Shown here: positions 26,682 to 34,729 of the stretch, piece after piece
Numbering within the stretch: position 1 is the stretch's first letter
How the letters are laid out: each line of letters starts with the position of its first letter
Position numbers and translations under genes: made by a program
Origin: JAWLGW01 sp964569055
GTDB lineage: Bacteria > Planctomycetota > J058
DNA: 40,587 nt
Direction: 5' to 3'
Assembly: GCA_964569055.1 (NCBI GenBank)
Contig: CAZMSZ010000015.1
Coordinates: forward strand, 1 to 40,587
The notes under the pieces: generated by a model
What the model was told of the DNA's origin: nothing
Database searches by the model: none
Seen by the model: only the letters and a program-made list of their open reading frames with translations

Positions 26682-26710
26682 TTGGGCGGGGTCGAGGCGA
26701 CGGGTATGCT
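26682..26710 (+). promoter_or_regulatory. Sigma-70-like promoter for the ZIP/permease gene, probably leaderless
   Basis: TTGGGC at 26682-26687, a 17-base spacer and TATGCT at 26705-26710. The hexamer ends 7 nt before GTG at 26718, so the expected transcription start coincides with the start codon. No Shine-Dalgarno sequence lies before the GTG, which fits a leaderless transcript. Confidence 0.5.
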
Positions 26711-26717
26711 GCCGCCC

Positions 26718-28556
26718 GTGAACGCCGCCCTGGCCGTCGTGCTGGCCGTCCTCGCCCTGGGTCTGGGGCCCATCCTGGCGAGCCTGCTCGCCCGGCGGCC
26801 CCGGCTCTACGCCGCCCTCGACGGCTTCGTGCTGCTGCTGATCGGTGGGCTGTGCCTCGCGCATTTGCTGCCTCACGCCTTCGAGGTCCTAGGCGGCGCG
26901 GCCGTGCCGTTGGCGGCGGCGGGCTTCGTGCTCCCGCTCGTGGCCGAGCGCCTGCTCCACCGCCACCGGGCCGGCGAGAGCCCGGGCGTGCTGGCGCTGG
27001 CCCTGGTCGGGTTGCTGATCCACGCCGCCCTCGACGGCGCCGCGCTCGCGGTCCCCGCCGTCGAGGAGCACGCCGGCCACGCCCATGACGGCTCGAGCCT
27101 CGACGTCAGCCTGGCGGTCCTGATCCATCGCGTCCCCGAGGGGTTGCTGGTGTGGTGGAGCGTCGGGCCCGCCTTCGGACGCCGCGCAGCCTACCTGATG
27201 CTGGCGTTGATCGCGTGCTCCACCTTCGGCGGGTTCGTCCTCAGCCAACCCGTGGCGGCGCTGGCAGGTGGGCGGTTCGCCGGGGTGGTCCAGGCGGTGC
27301 TCGCTGGGGCGCTGCTCCACGTGGTGATCGACCACCCGCCCGCCCCCGTGCGGGGCCACGGGCGGCTCCCCGCCTGGTCGGCCCTCGGCGCCGGCGTGGG
27401 CCTGGCGCTCCTCGCGTTCCTGCCGCTCGAGGAGATCCCGCACGGGGCGCGGGTCCTCGCGGCCACCTCGCGCCTGCTCCTCGAGAGCGCGCCCGCGATC
27501 CTGCTCGGCTTTCTGGGGGCGGGCCTGCTCAGCCTGGTGCGGCCCGAGACGTTGATCCGGCTGATGACCGGGCGCAACGCGGTCACGAGCGCGCTGCGCG
27601 GCGTGGTGCTCGGCCTCCCGCTCCCGATCTGCTCGTGCGGCGTGGTGCCGATCTACCGCAGCCTGGCGCACAAGGGCGTCCCCGCCGCCGCCGCGGTGGC
27701 GTTCTTGGTCGCCACCCCCGAGCTGGGGATCGACTCGGTCCTGATCTCGATCCCGCTGCTCGGGTTCGAGCTGTCGCTGGTGCGGCTCGTGGCCGCGCTG
27801 CTCGTCGCGCTCGCGGCGGGCGTGGTGGCGGGGCTCCTGACCCGCGGCGAGCCGCTCGTGGCGCCGACCGCCGAGCCTGCCTGCGGCGAGGCGGCCGAGG
27901 GGAGCGCGCTGGGCCGCGCCGCCCGCTACGGCTTGGTGACCTCGGTCGACGACCTCGGCCCCTGGATCCTGGCCGGGCTGGTGGTGGCCGGGATCATGGA
28001 GCCGGCCCTCTCGCGCGAGCTGGTCGCGGCGGTGCCGCGCGGGGCGGAGGTCCCGCTGCTGGCCCTGGTCGCGGCGCCGTTCTACGTGTGCGCCTCGGCC
28101 GCCACGCCGATCGCGGCCGTGCTGATCACCAAGGGCGTCACGGTGGGGGCGGCCCTCGCGTTCCTCCTCACCGGCCCCGCCACCAACGTCACCACCTACG
28201 GCGCGCTGCGCGCCGCGCACGGCCGACGGGTCACGCTGCTCCTGCTGGCGACGATCGTGGGCGCCTCGATCCTCATGGGCTGGGGGATCGACGCCGCGGG
28301 GATCACCGGCCCCCCTGGGGGCGCGCTGGCCGACGAGCACTCGCCCGGGCTCCTGGCCCAGGCGGCGGCCGTGCTGTTCGCGGCCCTGCTCCTGGCCTCC
28401 TTCGTGCGCCAGGGCCCGCGCGGCTTCCTGGCCCGGCTGGGGCTCGCCCATGAACATGAGGATCACGAGGATCACGAGCACGAGCACGAGCACGAGCAGG
28501 ACGGCGCACCGCCCACCGCGACCGGGCCTGGGTGCGGCGGAACGGGGTGCTGCTGA
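26718..28556 (+). CDS. ZIP-like domain fused to SO_0444/ArsP-type permease, His-rich tail
   Basis: A 612-residue polytopic inner-membrane protein, probably a divalent-metal or metalloid exporter. The N-terminal part (about 1-215) has ZIP-transporter features: LPHAFE (H53, E56), HAALDG (H102, D106) and IHRVPEG (H137, E141), the usual helix 4 and 5 metal-binding positions. From about 260 it matches the PF03773 permease family (SO_0444-type Cu/Zn efflux, ArsP): ICSCGVVP (C305-S-C307), a mid-protein loop, and FYVCASAATPIAAVL in the second half. The tail (about 577-595) alternates His, Glu and Asp, and the protein ends GCGGTGCC, both plausible metal-binding segments. GTG at 26718 is favoured over ATG at 26706 because of the promoter placement. 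Substrate metal is unknown. Confidence 0.88.
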   Translation: MNAALAVVLAVLALGLGPILASLLARRPRLYAALDGFVLLLIGGLCLAHLLPHAFEVLGGAAVPLAAAGFVLPLVAERLLHRHRAGESPGVLALALVGLLIHAALDGAALAVPAVEEHAGHAHDGSSLDVSLAVLIHRVPEGLLVWWSVGPAFGRRAAYLMLALIACSTFGGFVLSQPVAALAGGRFAGVVQAVLAGALLHVVIDHPPAPVRGHGRLPAWSALGAGVGLALLAFLPLEEIPHGARVLAATSRLLLESAPAILLGFLGAGLLSLVRPETLIRLMTGRNAVTSALRGVVLGLPLPICSCGVVPIYRSLAHKGVPAAAAVAFLVATPELGIDSVLISIPLLGFELSLVRLVAALLVALAAGVVAGLLTRGEPLVAPTAEPACGEAAEGSALGRAARYGLVTSVDDLGPWILAGLVVAGIMEPALSRELVAAVPRGAEVPLLALVAAPFYVCASAATPIAAVLITKGVTVGAALAFLLTGPATNVTTYGALRAAHGRRVTLLLLATIVGASILMGWGIDAAGITGPPGGALADEHSPGLLAQAAAVLFAALLLASFVRQGPRGFLARLGLAHEHEDHEDHEHEHEHEQDGAPPTATGPGCGGTGCC

Positions 28557-28620
28557 GCCGGGAACCGCGGACCTCGCCACGGCGTATAGTGAGGGCGCGC
28601 CCGCTCCCCAGGAGCTGCCC

Positions 28621-29201
28621 ATGACCGCCCTCCGCTCCCTCGCCGCCCTCCTCGTCGCGGTGTCGTTCGCCGCCCCCCTCGCCGCTCAGGACGAGCAGGA
28701 CCGCGCCGGCGGGATCGACGCCGACAAGCTGCTCGAGCTGCTCGAGAAGGCGGCCGTGGAGGGGAGCGGGGAGAAGACCCGCTGGATGACGACCGAGCTG
28801 AAGACCTCGCGCGACCGCGCGGCCGCCGCCGAGCTGGCGGTCGCCCTCGACGAGCGCCGGGTCAGCGTCAACTTCGACCGCACCCCCTTCTCGGAGGCGA
28901 TCGACTTCGTCCGCGACGTGACCGGGCTCAACATCGTGGTCTCCAAGAAGGCGAGCGAGGAGCTGGAGGAGCGCGAGGTCACGCTCCGCCTCAAGAAGGT
29001 CACCCTGCGGAGCTGCTTCGAGCTGCTGCTCGAGCTCGGCCACGAGGAGCTGCGCTACGGGGTCCGCCACGGCGTGCTGTGGCTGGGGCTCGCCTCGGAG
29101 TGGCCCAAGGTGATGGTCCTCAAGATCATCGACGTGTCGGACATCACCGCGCCCATCCCGAACTTCCCCGCCCCCGAGCTCGGCCTGAAGACCGGCGGCT
29201 T
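28621..29201 (+). CDS. Secreted secretin-N/STN-like domain protein, 3' end in gap
   Basis: First 193 residues of a secreted protein. The signal peptide is MTALRSLAALLVAVSFAAP (cleavage after AAQ near 23). Residues about 80-160 have the short beta-alpha-beta module of secretin and TonB N-terminal (STN-like) domains: VSVNFDRTPFSEAIDFVRDV, GLNIVVSKKA, VTLRLKKVTLRSCFELLL, then RHGVLWLGL. The next segment (VMVLKIIDVSDITAPIPNFP) resembles the link seen in secretin-like proteins of Planctomycetota. Whether a secretin barrel followed is hidden by gap 4. TATAGT at 28585-28590 is a good -10, without a clear -35, and AGGAG lies about 7 nt before the ATG. Confidence 0.8.
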
Positions 29202-29301
29202 NNNNNNNNNNNNNNNNNNNNNNNNNNNNNNNNNNNNNNNNNNNNNNNNNNNNNNNNNNNNNNNNNNNNNNNNNNNNNNNNNNNNNNNNNNNNNNNNNNN
29301 N
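29202..29301. other. Assembly gap 4 (100 N)
   Basis: Exactly 100 N. Two convergent genes run into it from either side and both lose their 3' ends. Confidence 0.97.
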
Positions 29302-30060
29302 CAGCTCCTCCTCCTCGAGCTCCCCGCTGGCGCGGAGGCGCGCGTAGACGTCGGCCGGGTCGGCGGCGATCTCCTCCGACAAGGTGATCGCCGCCTGGAC
29401 CAGGCGGGCGAGCTTCTGCTCGAGGACCTGCGCCAGCGTGTCGCCCAGGGCCCGCGACACGCGGTGCAGCAGGCCGTTCTCCACCCGGAACGCCACCGCC
29501 GCGCTGCAGGTCAGGCCGCCGCCCGCGGCGGCCGGGCGCTCGGGGTAGTCGATCAGGATCACGCCCGTGCCGCGGATCGTGGGCAGGACCGGCACGTCCA
29601 GCCGGCCGCGCGCCACGACCACCATCCGCCCCTGCTCGTCGAGCGCCCGCTCGCACACCGCGCGGGCTCCCGAGCGGTCGTCGATCTCGAACCGCCCGTC
29701 CGGGAGCTCCTCGATCGCGTACTCGCCCAGCTCGAGCGCCGAGAGGATCCGGGACGCGAGCGGGAGGCGGCGCAGCAGCGCGCGGTAGACCCGGGTCGAG
29801 CTCTCGACCGCGCGCTCGCTCAGCTCGCAGCGCGCGCTCGCGTCGCTCGTGACCCGCTCCACCAGCGGGCGCAGCCGCTCGGGCACGCGCTCCAGCGCGC
29901 GCGCTCGCTCGCGGGCCCGCTCCTCGGGCGTGAGCTCGCGCGCCGGCTCGGGCGCCTCCTGGCGCTCGGGGGCGTCCTGGGCTCGCGCGGCGGGGCGGCC
30001 GAGCGGGCCGAGGAGCGCGAGGAGGGCCAGCGCGGCCAGCGAACGGGACGTGGGGCTCAT
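29302..30060 (-). CDS. Secreted protein of unknown function, 3' end in gap
   Basis: The 253 visible residues start with a signal peptide (MSPTSRSLAALALLALLGPL, cleavage after ARA near 27), then a Glu/Arg-rich helical linker. An alpha/beta domain follows, with GRFEIDDRSGARAVCERAL, GRMVVVARGRLDVPVL, GTGVILIDYPER and the long helix HRVSRALGDTLAQVLEQKL. The strands followed by a long C-terminal helix resemble START/SRPBCC-type lipid-binding folds, but no family signature is certain. It ends at the gap in an acidic run (GELEEEEL), so the stop is probably close. A TAGGCT hexamer on the coding strand (plus 30068-30073) lies 7 nt before the ATG, a possible leaderless -10. Confidence 0.72.
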
Positions 30061-30096
30061 GCCCCTCAGCCTACCGAGGGTCCGCGAAAGCGGCGC

Positions 30097-30127
30097 GGGC
30101 GCCCGCCGCTCTGCGCGACGGGCGCCC
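30097..30127. repeat. 9-bp perfect inverted repeat in divergent intergenic region
   Basis: GGGCGCCCG at 30097-30105 and its reverse complement at 30119-30127, with a loop of 13 bases. It lies between two divergent genes, not after a gene end, and has no T-tract, so it is not a normal terminator. It could be an operator or structural element. Nothing else stands out in 30061-30292. Confidence 0.45.
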
Positions 30128-30292
30128 GGGCCGACTTGGTTGGGTGCGGAGGACGACCCGGTTGCCGTGTCGGGACCACCTCGGCCCCGAGGAGCACGGC
30201 TGCGCGCATGAGTTCAGCCGCGCCGCCTCCACCCCCAGGCACGTCGCGCCGCCCGCGCTGGTTCCCGCGCGGCCGGCGAGCACAATGGCGCC

Positions 30293-31075
30293 GTGCTGAT
30301 CGACGCCCACGCCCACGTCTCCACCCCCCGCTTCGACGCCGACCGCGCCGAGGTGCTCGCGCGCGCCGCCGCGGCCGGGCTGGTCGCGATCGTGGACGTC
30401 GGCTGCGACCTCGCCTCGAGCGAGGCCAGCGCGGCGCTCGCCGCGCGCGAGCCGCTGGTGTGGGCGACCGCCGGCGTGCACCCCCACGAGGCGCGCCACT
30501 GGGACGAGGGGACCGCCGACGCGCTCCGCGCGCTGGCGGCCCGCCCGCGGGTGGTCGGCCTGGGGGAGATGGGCCTCGACTTCCACTACGACCACTCGCC
30601 GCGCGACGTGCAGCGCCGCGTGTTCCGCGCCCAGCTCGCGCTGGCCCGCGAGCTCGACCTGCCGGCCGTGCTCCACGTGCGCGAGGCCTACGACGAGGCG
30701 CTCGAGACGCTCGACGAGGCGGCGCAGGGGCCCGGCGCCCCCCTGCGCGGGGTCGCCCACTGCTTCACCGGCGACGCCCGCCAGGCGCTCGGGTTCGTGC
30801 AGCGCGGGTTCTGCGTCTCGTTCACCGGGGTGGTCACGTTCAAGAACGCGGCCACGATCCAGGAGGCCGCCCGGGCGGTGCCGCGCGAGCGCCTGATGGT
30901 CGAGACCGACTGCCCCTACATGGCCCCCGTCCCGCTGCGCGGGCAGCGCTGCGAGCCTGCGTTCGTGGCCCACACCGCCCGCGCGCTCGCGGCGCTGCGC
31001 GGCGAGGACGAGGCCGCGCTGGCCGCGGCGACCGCCCGCAACGCCGCGGCCCTGTTCGGCCTCGACCTGGGCTGA
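30293..31075 (+). CDS. TatD-family metal-dependent hydrolase/DNase
   Basis: A 260-residue TIM-barrel hydrolase of the TatD family (3'-5' DNase/RNase or D-aminoacyl-tRNA deacylase roles are known for relatives). Metal ligands are in order: DAHAHV (H6, H8), GEMGLDFHY (bridging Glu), VLHVRE, AHCFTG and METDCPYMAP. Length and the C-terminal ARNAAALFGL, typical of TatD, are standard. GTG at 30293 is the start, since the nearby ATG at 30284 is in another frame and hits a stop. CACAAT at 30281-30286 ends 6 nt before it, and there is no Shine-Dalgarno, so a leaderless mRNA is likely. Cytoplasmic. Confidence 0.93.
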   Translation: MLIDAHAHVSTPRFDADRAEVLARAAAAGLVAIVDVGCDLASSEASAALAAREPLVWATAGVHPHEARHWDEGTADALRALAARPRVVGLGEMGLDFHYDHSPRDVQRRVFRAQLALARELDLPAVLHVREAYDEALETLDEAAQGPGAPLRGVAHCFTGDARQALGFVQRGFCVSFTGVVTFKNAATIQEAARAVPRERLMVETDCPYMAPVPLRGQRCEPAFVAHTARALAALRGEDEAALAAATARNAAALFGLDLG

Positions 31076-31093
31076 TCCGCGCGCGCCGGCCCC

Positions 31094-31125
31094 TTGACAC
31101 GGCTTGACGGTCCCCGCCGTACCCT
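31094..31125 (+). promoter_or_regulatory. Possible promoter before the LptD-like gene
   Basis: A perfect -35 TTGACA at 31094-31099 and TACCCT at 31120-31125. The 20-base spacer is longer than usual, and a second TTGACG lies at 31104-31109. The -10-like hexamer ends 7 nt before GTG at 31133, matching the leaderless spacing seen at other genes here. Confidence 0.35.
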
Positions 31126-31132
31126 GGGCCCC

Positions 31133-33607
31133 GTGGGGATCCATGCTCGTCTCGCCCCGGCCGCCCTCGCGCTGGCGTGCGTCGCGCTCGCGCCCGCCGC
31201 GCGCGCCCAGGAGCCGCACGGGCCCGACACGTTGACGGTCCAGGTCGAGGGGCGCGCCACGGTGCTCACCGAGGCGGTCTCCCCGAGCGCCGCCGTGGCG
31301 CTGGGCGGGGTGGGCGGCGCCCTCGCCGCGCGGGCGCTGCGGCGGATCGAGACCGTGGCCGTGCTGCAGGGCGACCGCGAGGTCGACGCGCGGGTGCGCG
31401 GGGAGCGGCGGGTCGTGGTGGACGACTTGCCGGCCGTGCAGCGGCTCGAGCTGCAGGCCGAGGCGATCGTGGTCCGCTCGCTCCCGCTCCGCCCCGAGGA
31501 GGGGGCGAGCGCGCGCCTCCCCGTGCGCTCGATCTACGCCCGCGGCTTCGTGCGGCTCGAGGTCGAGCTCCCGGGGCGGGGGACCTACCTGGTCGAAGGC
31601 GCCGAGGTCTACCTCGACCTCGCGCGCGAGCGGGCGTACGTGCGGCAGGGGGAGCTGCGCGCCGAGCGGATCGGCCCGCACGCGGCGCCCCTGGTCGTCG
31701 CCGCCGAGCAGCTCCGCCTGGAGGGGACCGATCGGTTCGTGGCCGAGCAGGCCCGCGTCTCGGTGTGCGAGCTGGGCGTGCCGCACCTCGCGCTGCTCGC
31801 CGACCGGGTCGAGCTGACCGCGCCGCCCGCCCGGCGCGGCTCGCCGCTCCTGGCCCGCCTGATCGACCCCGAGCCCGACCGCGGGGCGCGCGGCGGGTCG
31901 GACGCCACGCTCGACGCGGCGCTCGCGCGCGAGCGCGACCGCAGCCGGCGGCTCGAGGTGCGGGGCGTGTCGCTCCAGCTCTACCCCCCCGGCCTCGGGT
32001 TCGACGGGCCGGCCCGCGTCCCGCTCCTCCCGTGGCTCGGCTGGCGGAGCGAGTGGCCGTTCCCCGAGGTGCGGGTCGGGCAGTCGAGCCGCCTCGGGAC
32101 GTTCGCCCGGGTGGGGCTCGGCCGCGAGCTGGTCCGCCAGGAGCTGCCCGGCGAGGGCGAGCTGCTCGTGGCGGGCGAGGCGGCCGTGGAGTACTTCTCG
32201 CGGCGCGGCACGGGGGGCGAGGTGGCGCTGGCCTACCGGCGGCTCGACCCGGACGCGCGCGAGCTGGGCGCGGGGTTCTTCCGCGCCTACGGCCTGCGCG
32301 ACCGCGCCGACGAGGACCGGGTCGGGACCCCGATCCCGAGCGAGGGGCGCTACTGGCTGCGCGGGCTGGTGCGCGAGCACGACGACGCGGGGACGCACCT
32401 CGACGCCGAGCTGTCGAAGCTCTCCGACCGCGGCTTCCTGCTCGAGTACTTCCGCGACGTGGCGCTGACCGAGAAGGAGCAGGAGACCTACGTCTACCTG
32501 CGGCGGGCCTGGGACGACCTCGGGGCGCGCGTGATCGGGCGGTTCCGGCTCAACGACTTCCAGGAGCAGGTCGAGCGGCTGCCGGAGGCGCGGATCGACT
32601 GGATCAGCACCCCGATCGTGGTCGACCCGCTGCTCGGCGGGCTGTACCTCGACGTGGCCGCCCGCGGCGGGCACCTGCGCCGCCGGTTCGACGAGCTCAG
32701 CCCGCTGAGCGACTACCGGGCCTGGCGGTTCGACTCCGACGCCGCGCTGATCTACAAGCAGACGCTCGGGCCGCTGATCGCGCGCGGCGAGGTCGGCGCG
32801 CGCGAGACGCTGTGGAGCGGGCGCGCCGCCGACGAGGACCTCGGGATCGACCGGTTCGCGGCGCGGGCGGCCTGGAGCCTGACCACCGTCCTGTGGCGCG
32901 ACTTCGAGCTCCCGTTCGGGACGGTGCGCCACGAGATCATGCCCGAGGTCGGCACGCGCCACGTGTTCGCCGTCAGCCGCGACCCGGCCGCGCTGCTCGC
33001 GTTCGACGAGGTCGAGCGGCTCGAGCCGACCGACCACGTGTTCGTGCGGCTGCGCACGCGCCTGCTCGCCGACGTCGAGCGGCGACGGCACAAGCTGATC
33101 GACCTCGCCGTCGAGGCGCGCTACTTCCTGCGCGACATCGGCAGCGATCGCGGGCGGAGCTGGTCGCTGCTGCGGGGCGACCTGCGCCTGGGGCTCGCCC
33201 CGTGGCTGGCGCTGCGGACCCGCCTCGACCACGACGTGAACCGGGGGCGGGTGCGGCAGCTCGACGCCATGCTCAGCGCGCGGCCGCTCGACTCGCTGCT
33301 GGTCTCGGGCTCGTACCACGAGCTGCGCGGCTTCACCCGCGCGGTGGCCTGGGAGGCGCGCTGGCGGCTGACGCCGGCGTGGATGGTCGCGGTGGACCAG
33401 CAGCTCGACCTGCGCACGGGCGCCTTCCTGCGCCACCGCGCCCGGCTGGTGCGGTTCTTCCACCGGGTCGCGGTCGAGGTCACGCTGGGGGTCGACCCGC
33501 AGAACGACGACGTGGCCGCCTCGTTCTCGATCGCGCCGGCCTGGGACTTCGACCAGGACCCGTTCGTGGGCGACCGCTTCCGCGGGATCGACCCGGGCGT
33601 GTGGTGA
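31133..33607 (+). CDS. LptD-like outer-membrane LPS-assembly protein
   Basis: An 824-residue secreted protein. GTG at 31133 opens a signal peptide (MGIHARLAPAALALACVALA, cleavage after ARAQ). Residues about 30-270 are repeated short beta units of the OstA/LptA jelly-roll type. From about 290 to the end are alternating strands of a large beta-barrel with LptD signatures: LSDRGFLLEYF followed by EKEQETYVYLRR, FRLNDFQEQVERLPE, and a last strand that ends in an aromatic residue (DPGVW). In other Gram-negatives LptD inserts lipopolysaccharide into the outer leaflet. Its presence supports a two-membrane envelope. The two LptD Cys pairs known from E. coli are not obvious. It follows TatD at 57 nt and has its own putative promoter. 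The family call rests on motif order, not on a search. Confidence 0.82.
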   Translation: MGIHARLAPAALALACVALAPAARAQEPHGPDTLTVQVEGRATVLTEAVSPSAAVALGGVGGALAARALRRIETVAVLQGDREVDARVRGERRVVVDDLPAVQRLELQAEAIVVRSLPLRPEEGASARLPVRSIYARGFVRLEVELPGRGTYLVEGAEVYLDLARERAYVRQGELRAERIGPHAAPLVVAAEQLRLEGTDRFVAEQARVSVCELGVPHLALLADRVELTAPPARRGSPLLARLIDPEPDRGARGGSDATLDAALARERDRSRRLEVRGVSLQLYPPGLGFDGPARVPLLPWLGWRSEWPFPEVRVGQSSRLGTFARVGLGRELVRQELPGEGELLVAGEAAVEYFSRRGTGGEVALAYRRLDPDARELGAGFFRAYGLRDRADEDRVGTPIPSEGRYWLRGLVREHDDAGTHLDAELSKLSDRGFLLEYFRDVALTEKEQETYVYLRRAWDDLGARVIGRFRLNDFQEQVERLPEARIDWISTPIVVDPLLGGLYLDVAARGGHLRRRFDELSPLSDYRAWRFDSDAALIYKQTLGPLIARGEVGARETLWSGRAADEDLGIDRFAARAAWSLTTVLWRDFELPFGTVRHEIMPEVGTRHVFAVSRDPAALLAFDEVERLEPTDHVFVRLRTRLLADVERRRHKLIDLAVEARYFLRDIGSDRGRSWSLLRGDLRLGLAPWLALRTRLDHDVNRGRVRQLDAMLSARPLDSLLVSGSYHELRGFTRAVAWEARWRLTPAWMVAVDQQLDLRTGAFLRHRARLVRFFHRVAVEVTLGVDPQNDDVAASFSIAPAWDFDQDPFVGDRFRGIDPGVW

Positions 33608-33667
33608 TCCGCGGCGGCGCGCCGCCTGCCCGGGTCCGTCCCGTAGAATCCGCCGCCCGGAGGCAGC

Positions 33668-34054
33668 ATGAAGCTCGACACGATCAGCACCAGCGCGGCG
33701 CCCGCCGCGATCGGCCCCTACTCGCAGGCGATCCGCGCCGGCGAGTGGATCTTCTGCTCGGGTCAGATCGGGCTCGAGCCCGGCGACGCCGGCGCGCTCG
33801 TCTCGGGCGGCGTCGAGGCGGAGGCGCGGCAGGCGCTCGCCAACCTGCGCGCCGTGCTCGAGGAGGCGGGCGCGGGGCTCGACCGGGTCGTGAAGACCAC
33901 CGTCTACTTGATCGACATGGGCGACTTCCCGCGGGTCAACGCGCTCTACCAGGAGGCGTTCGGCGAGCACCGTCCGGCGCGCGCCACGGTGGCGGTGGCG
34001 CAGCTCCCCAAGGGGGCGCGGGTCGAGATCGACGCGGTGGCGCTGGCGCGCTGA
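33668..34054 (+). CDS. ridA: RidA-family enamine/imine deaminase
   Basis: A 128-residue protein, the exact family size. RidA hydrolyses reactive 2-aminoacrylate-type enamines/imines released by PLP enzymes, usually as a trimer in the cytoplasm. Family motifs are present: AIGPYSQAIRAGEWIFCSGQ at the N-terminus, TVYLIDMGDFPRVNALY in the middle and RPARATVAVAQLPKGARVEI at the end. The substrate-carboxylate Arg is R105, the same number as in E. coli RidA. GGAGG at 33659-33663 is 4 nt before the ATG, and TAGAAT at 33644-33649 is a strong -10 without a good -35, giving a very short leader. Confidence 0.95.
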   Translation: MKLDTISTSAAPAAIGPYSQAIRAGEWIFCSGQIGLEPGDAGALVSGGVEAEARQALANLRAVLEEAGAGLDRVVKTTVYLIDMGDFPRVNALYQEAFGEHRPARATVAVAQLPKGARVEIDAVALAR

Positions 34055-34071
34055 GCGCGCGGTGCCCTGCG

Positions 34072-34100
34072 TTGACAGGGTGCGCGCACGCGGTCACCAT
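34072..34100 (+). promoter_or_regulatory. Sigma-70-like promoter for the DUF151 nuclease gene
   Basis: Perfect TTGACA at 34072-34077, a 17-base spacer, and CACCAT at 34095-34100 as a weak -10. The start codon is at 34117 with GGAGAAAG at 34108-34115, so the leader would be about 10 nt. Confidence 0.55.
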
Positions 34101-34116
34101 CTGCGCTGGAGAAAGA

Positions 34117-34698
34117 ATGCCCGAGCAGCTGCACAAGATCCGCATCAAGAAGGTCCTCGGTCCGATCAACGCCGGCACCGCCGTGCTGCTCGGCAACGAT
34201 GAGAAGACCTTCGTGATGTTCATCGGCACCTACGAGGGCGCCGCGATCCTGCGGGAGCTCAACAGCGAGACGCCCCCGCGCCCCATGACGCACGACCTGC
34301 TCGGCTACGTGCTCTCGGGCTTCGGGATCACCATCAACCGGATCGTGATCTCGAGCATCGTCGACAACACGTTCTGCGCCACGCTGGTGCTCGAGCAGAA
34401 GTGCGTGGACGAGCACGAGGAGTGGAACGGCAAGCGCAACGAGGTGCGGATCGACGCGCGCCCCTCCGACTGCCTGGTGCTGGCGCTCAAGGAGAACGTC
34501 GACATCTACGCCACCGACGCGGTGCTGGAGAAGGTCCACGACATCTCCGAGGGCATGCACCTGCAGGGCGGCGGGCTCGAGCCGGGCAAGGCCCAGGGCC
34601 CGTTCGGGCTCAAGGAGCTGGACCTGACCGGGCTCAAGGACCAGTTCGACAACCTCGACTTCGACGACATGGCCGACAAGGGTGACGACGAGGCCTGA
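34117..34698 (+). CDS. Bifunctional nuclease family protein (DUF151)
   Basis: A 193-residue cytoplasmic protein. The core (about 1-150) matches the DUF151/BFN family, for which DNase and RNase activities have been reported in relatives: TAVLLGNDEKTFVMFIG, GAAILRELN, RPMTHDLL, INRIVISSIVDNTFCATLVL, and the signature IDARPSDCLVLALKENVDIY followed by DAVLEK. A C-terminal acidic tail of about 45 residues (DLTGLKDQFDNLDFDDMAD) is extra and probably flexible. It has its own promoter and a good ribosome site. The next gene, a uracil-DNA glycosylase, begins 31 nt later, but with a separate -10-like hexamer. The regulator or nuclease role is a family inference. Confidence 0.92.
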   Translation: MPEQLHKIRIKKVLGPINAGTAVLLGNDEKTFVMFIGTYEGAAILRELNSETPPRPMTHDLLGYVLSGFGITINRIVISSIVDNTFCATLVLEQKCVDEHEEWNGKRNEVRIDARPSDCLVLALKENVDIYATDAVLEKVHDISEGMHLQGGGLEPGKAQGPFGLKELDLTGLKDQFDNLDFDDMADKGDDEA

Positions 34699-34729
34699 GC
34701 CCGTCGGGGGCGGCGGGTAGAACGGCCGC

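Noticed and set aside
30071..33970. Long minus-strand frame opposite TatD, the LptD-like gene and RidA
   Set aside because: It spans three well-supported plus-strand genes and has no domain motif; a codon-bias shadow.
31177..34698. Plus-strand frame joining antiphase LptD-region sequence to the DUF151 protein
   Set aside because: Only the part from ATG 34117 is coding. The upstream part is Arg/Ala-rich out-of-frame translation.
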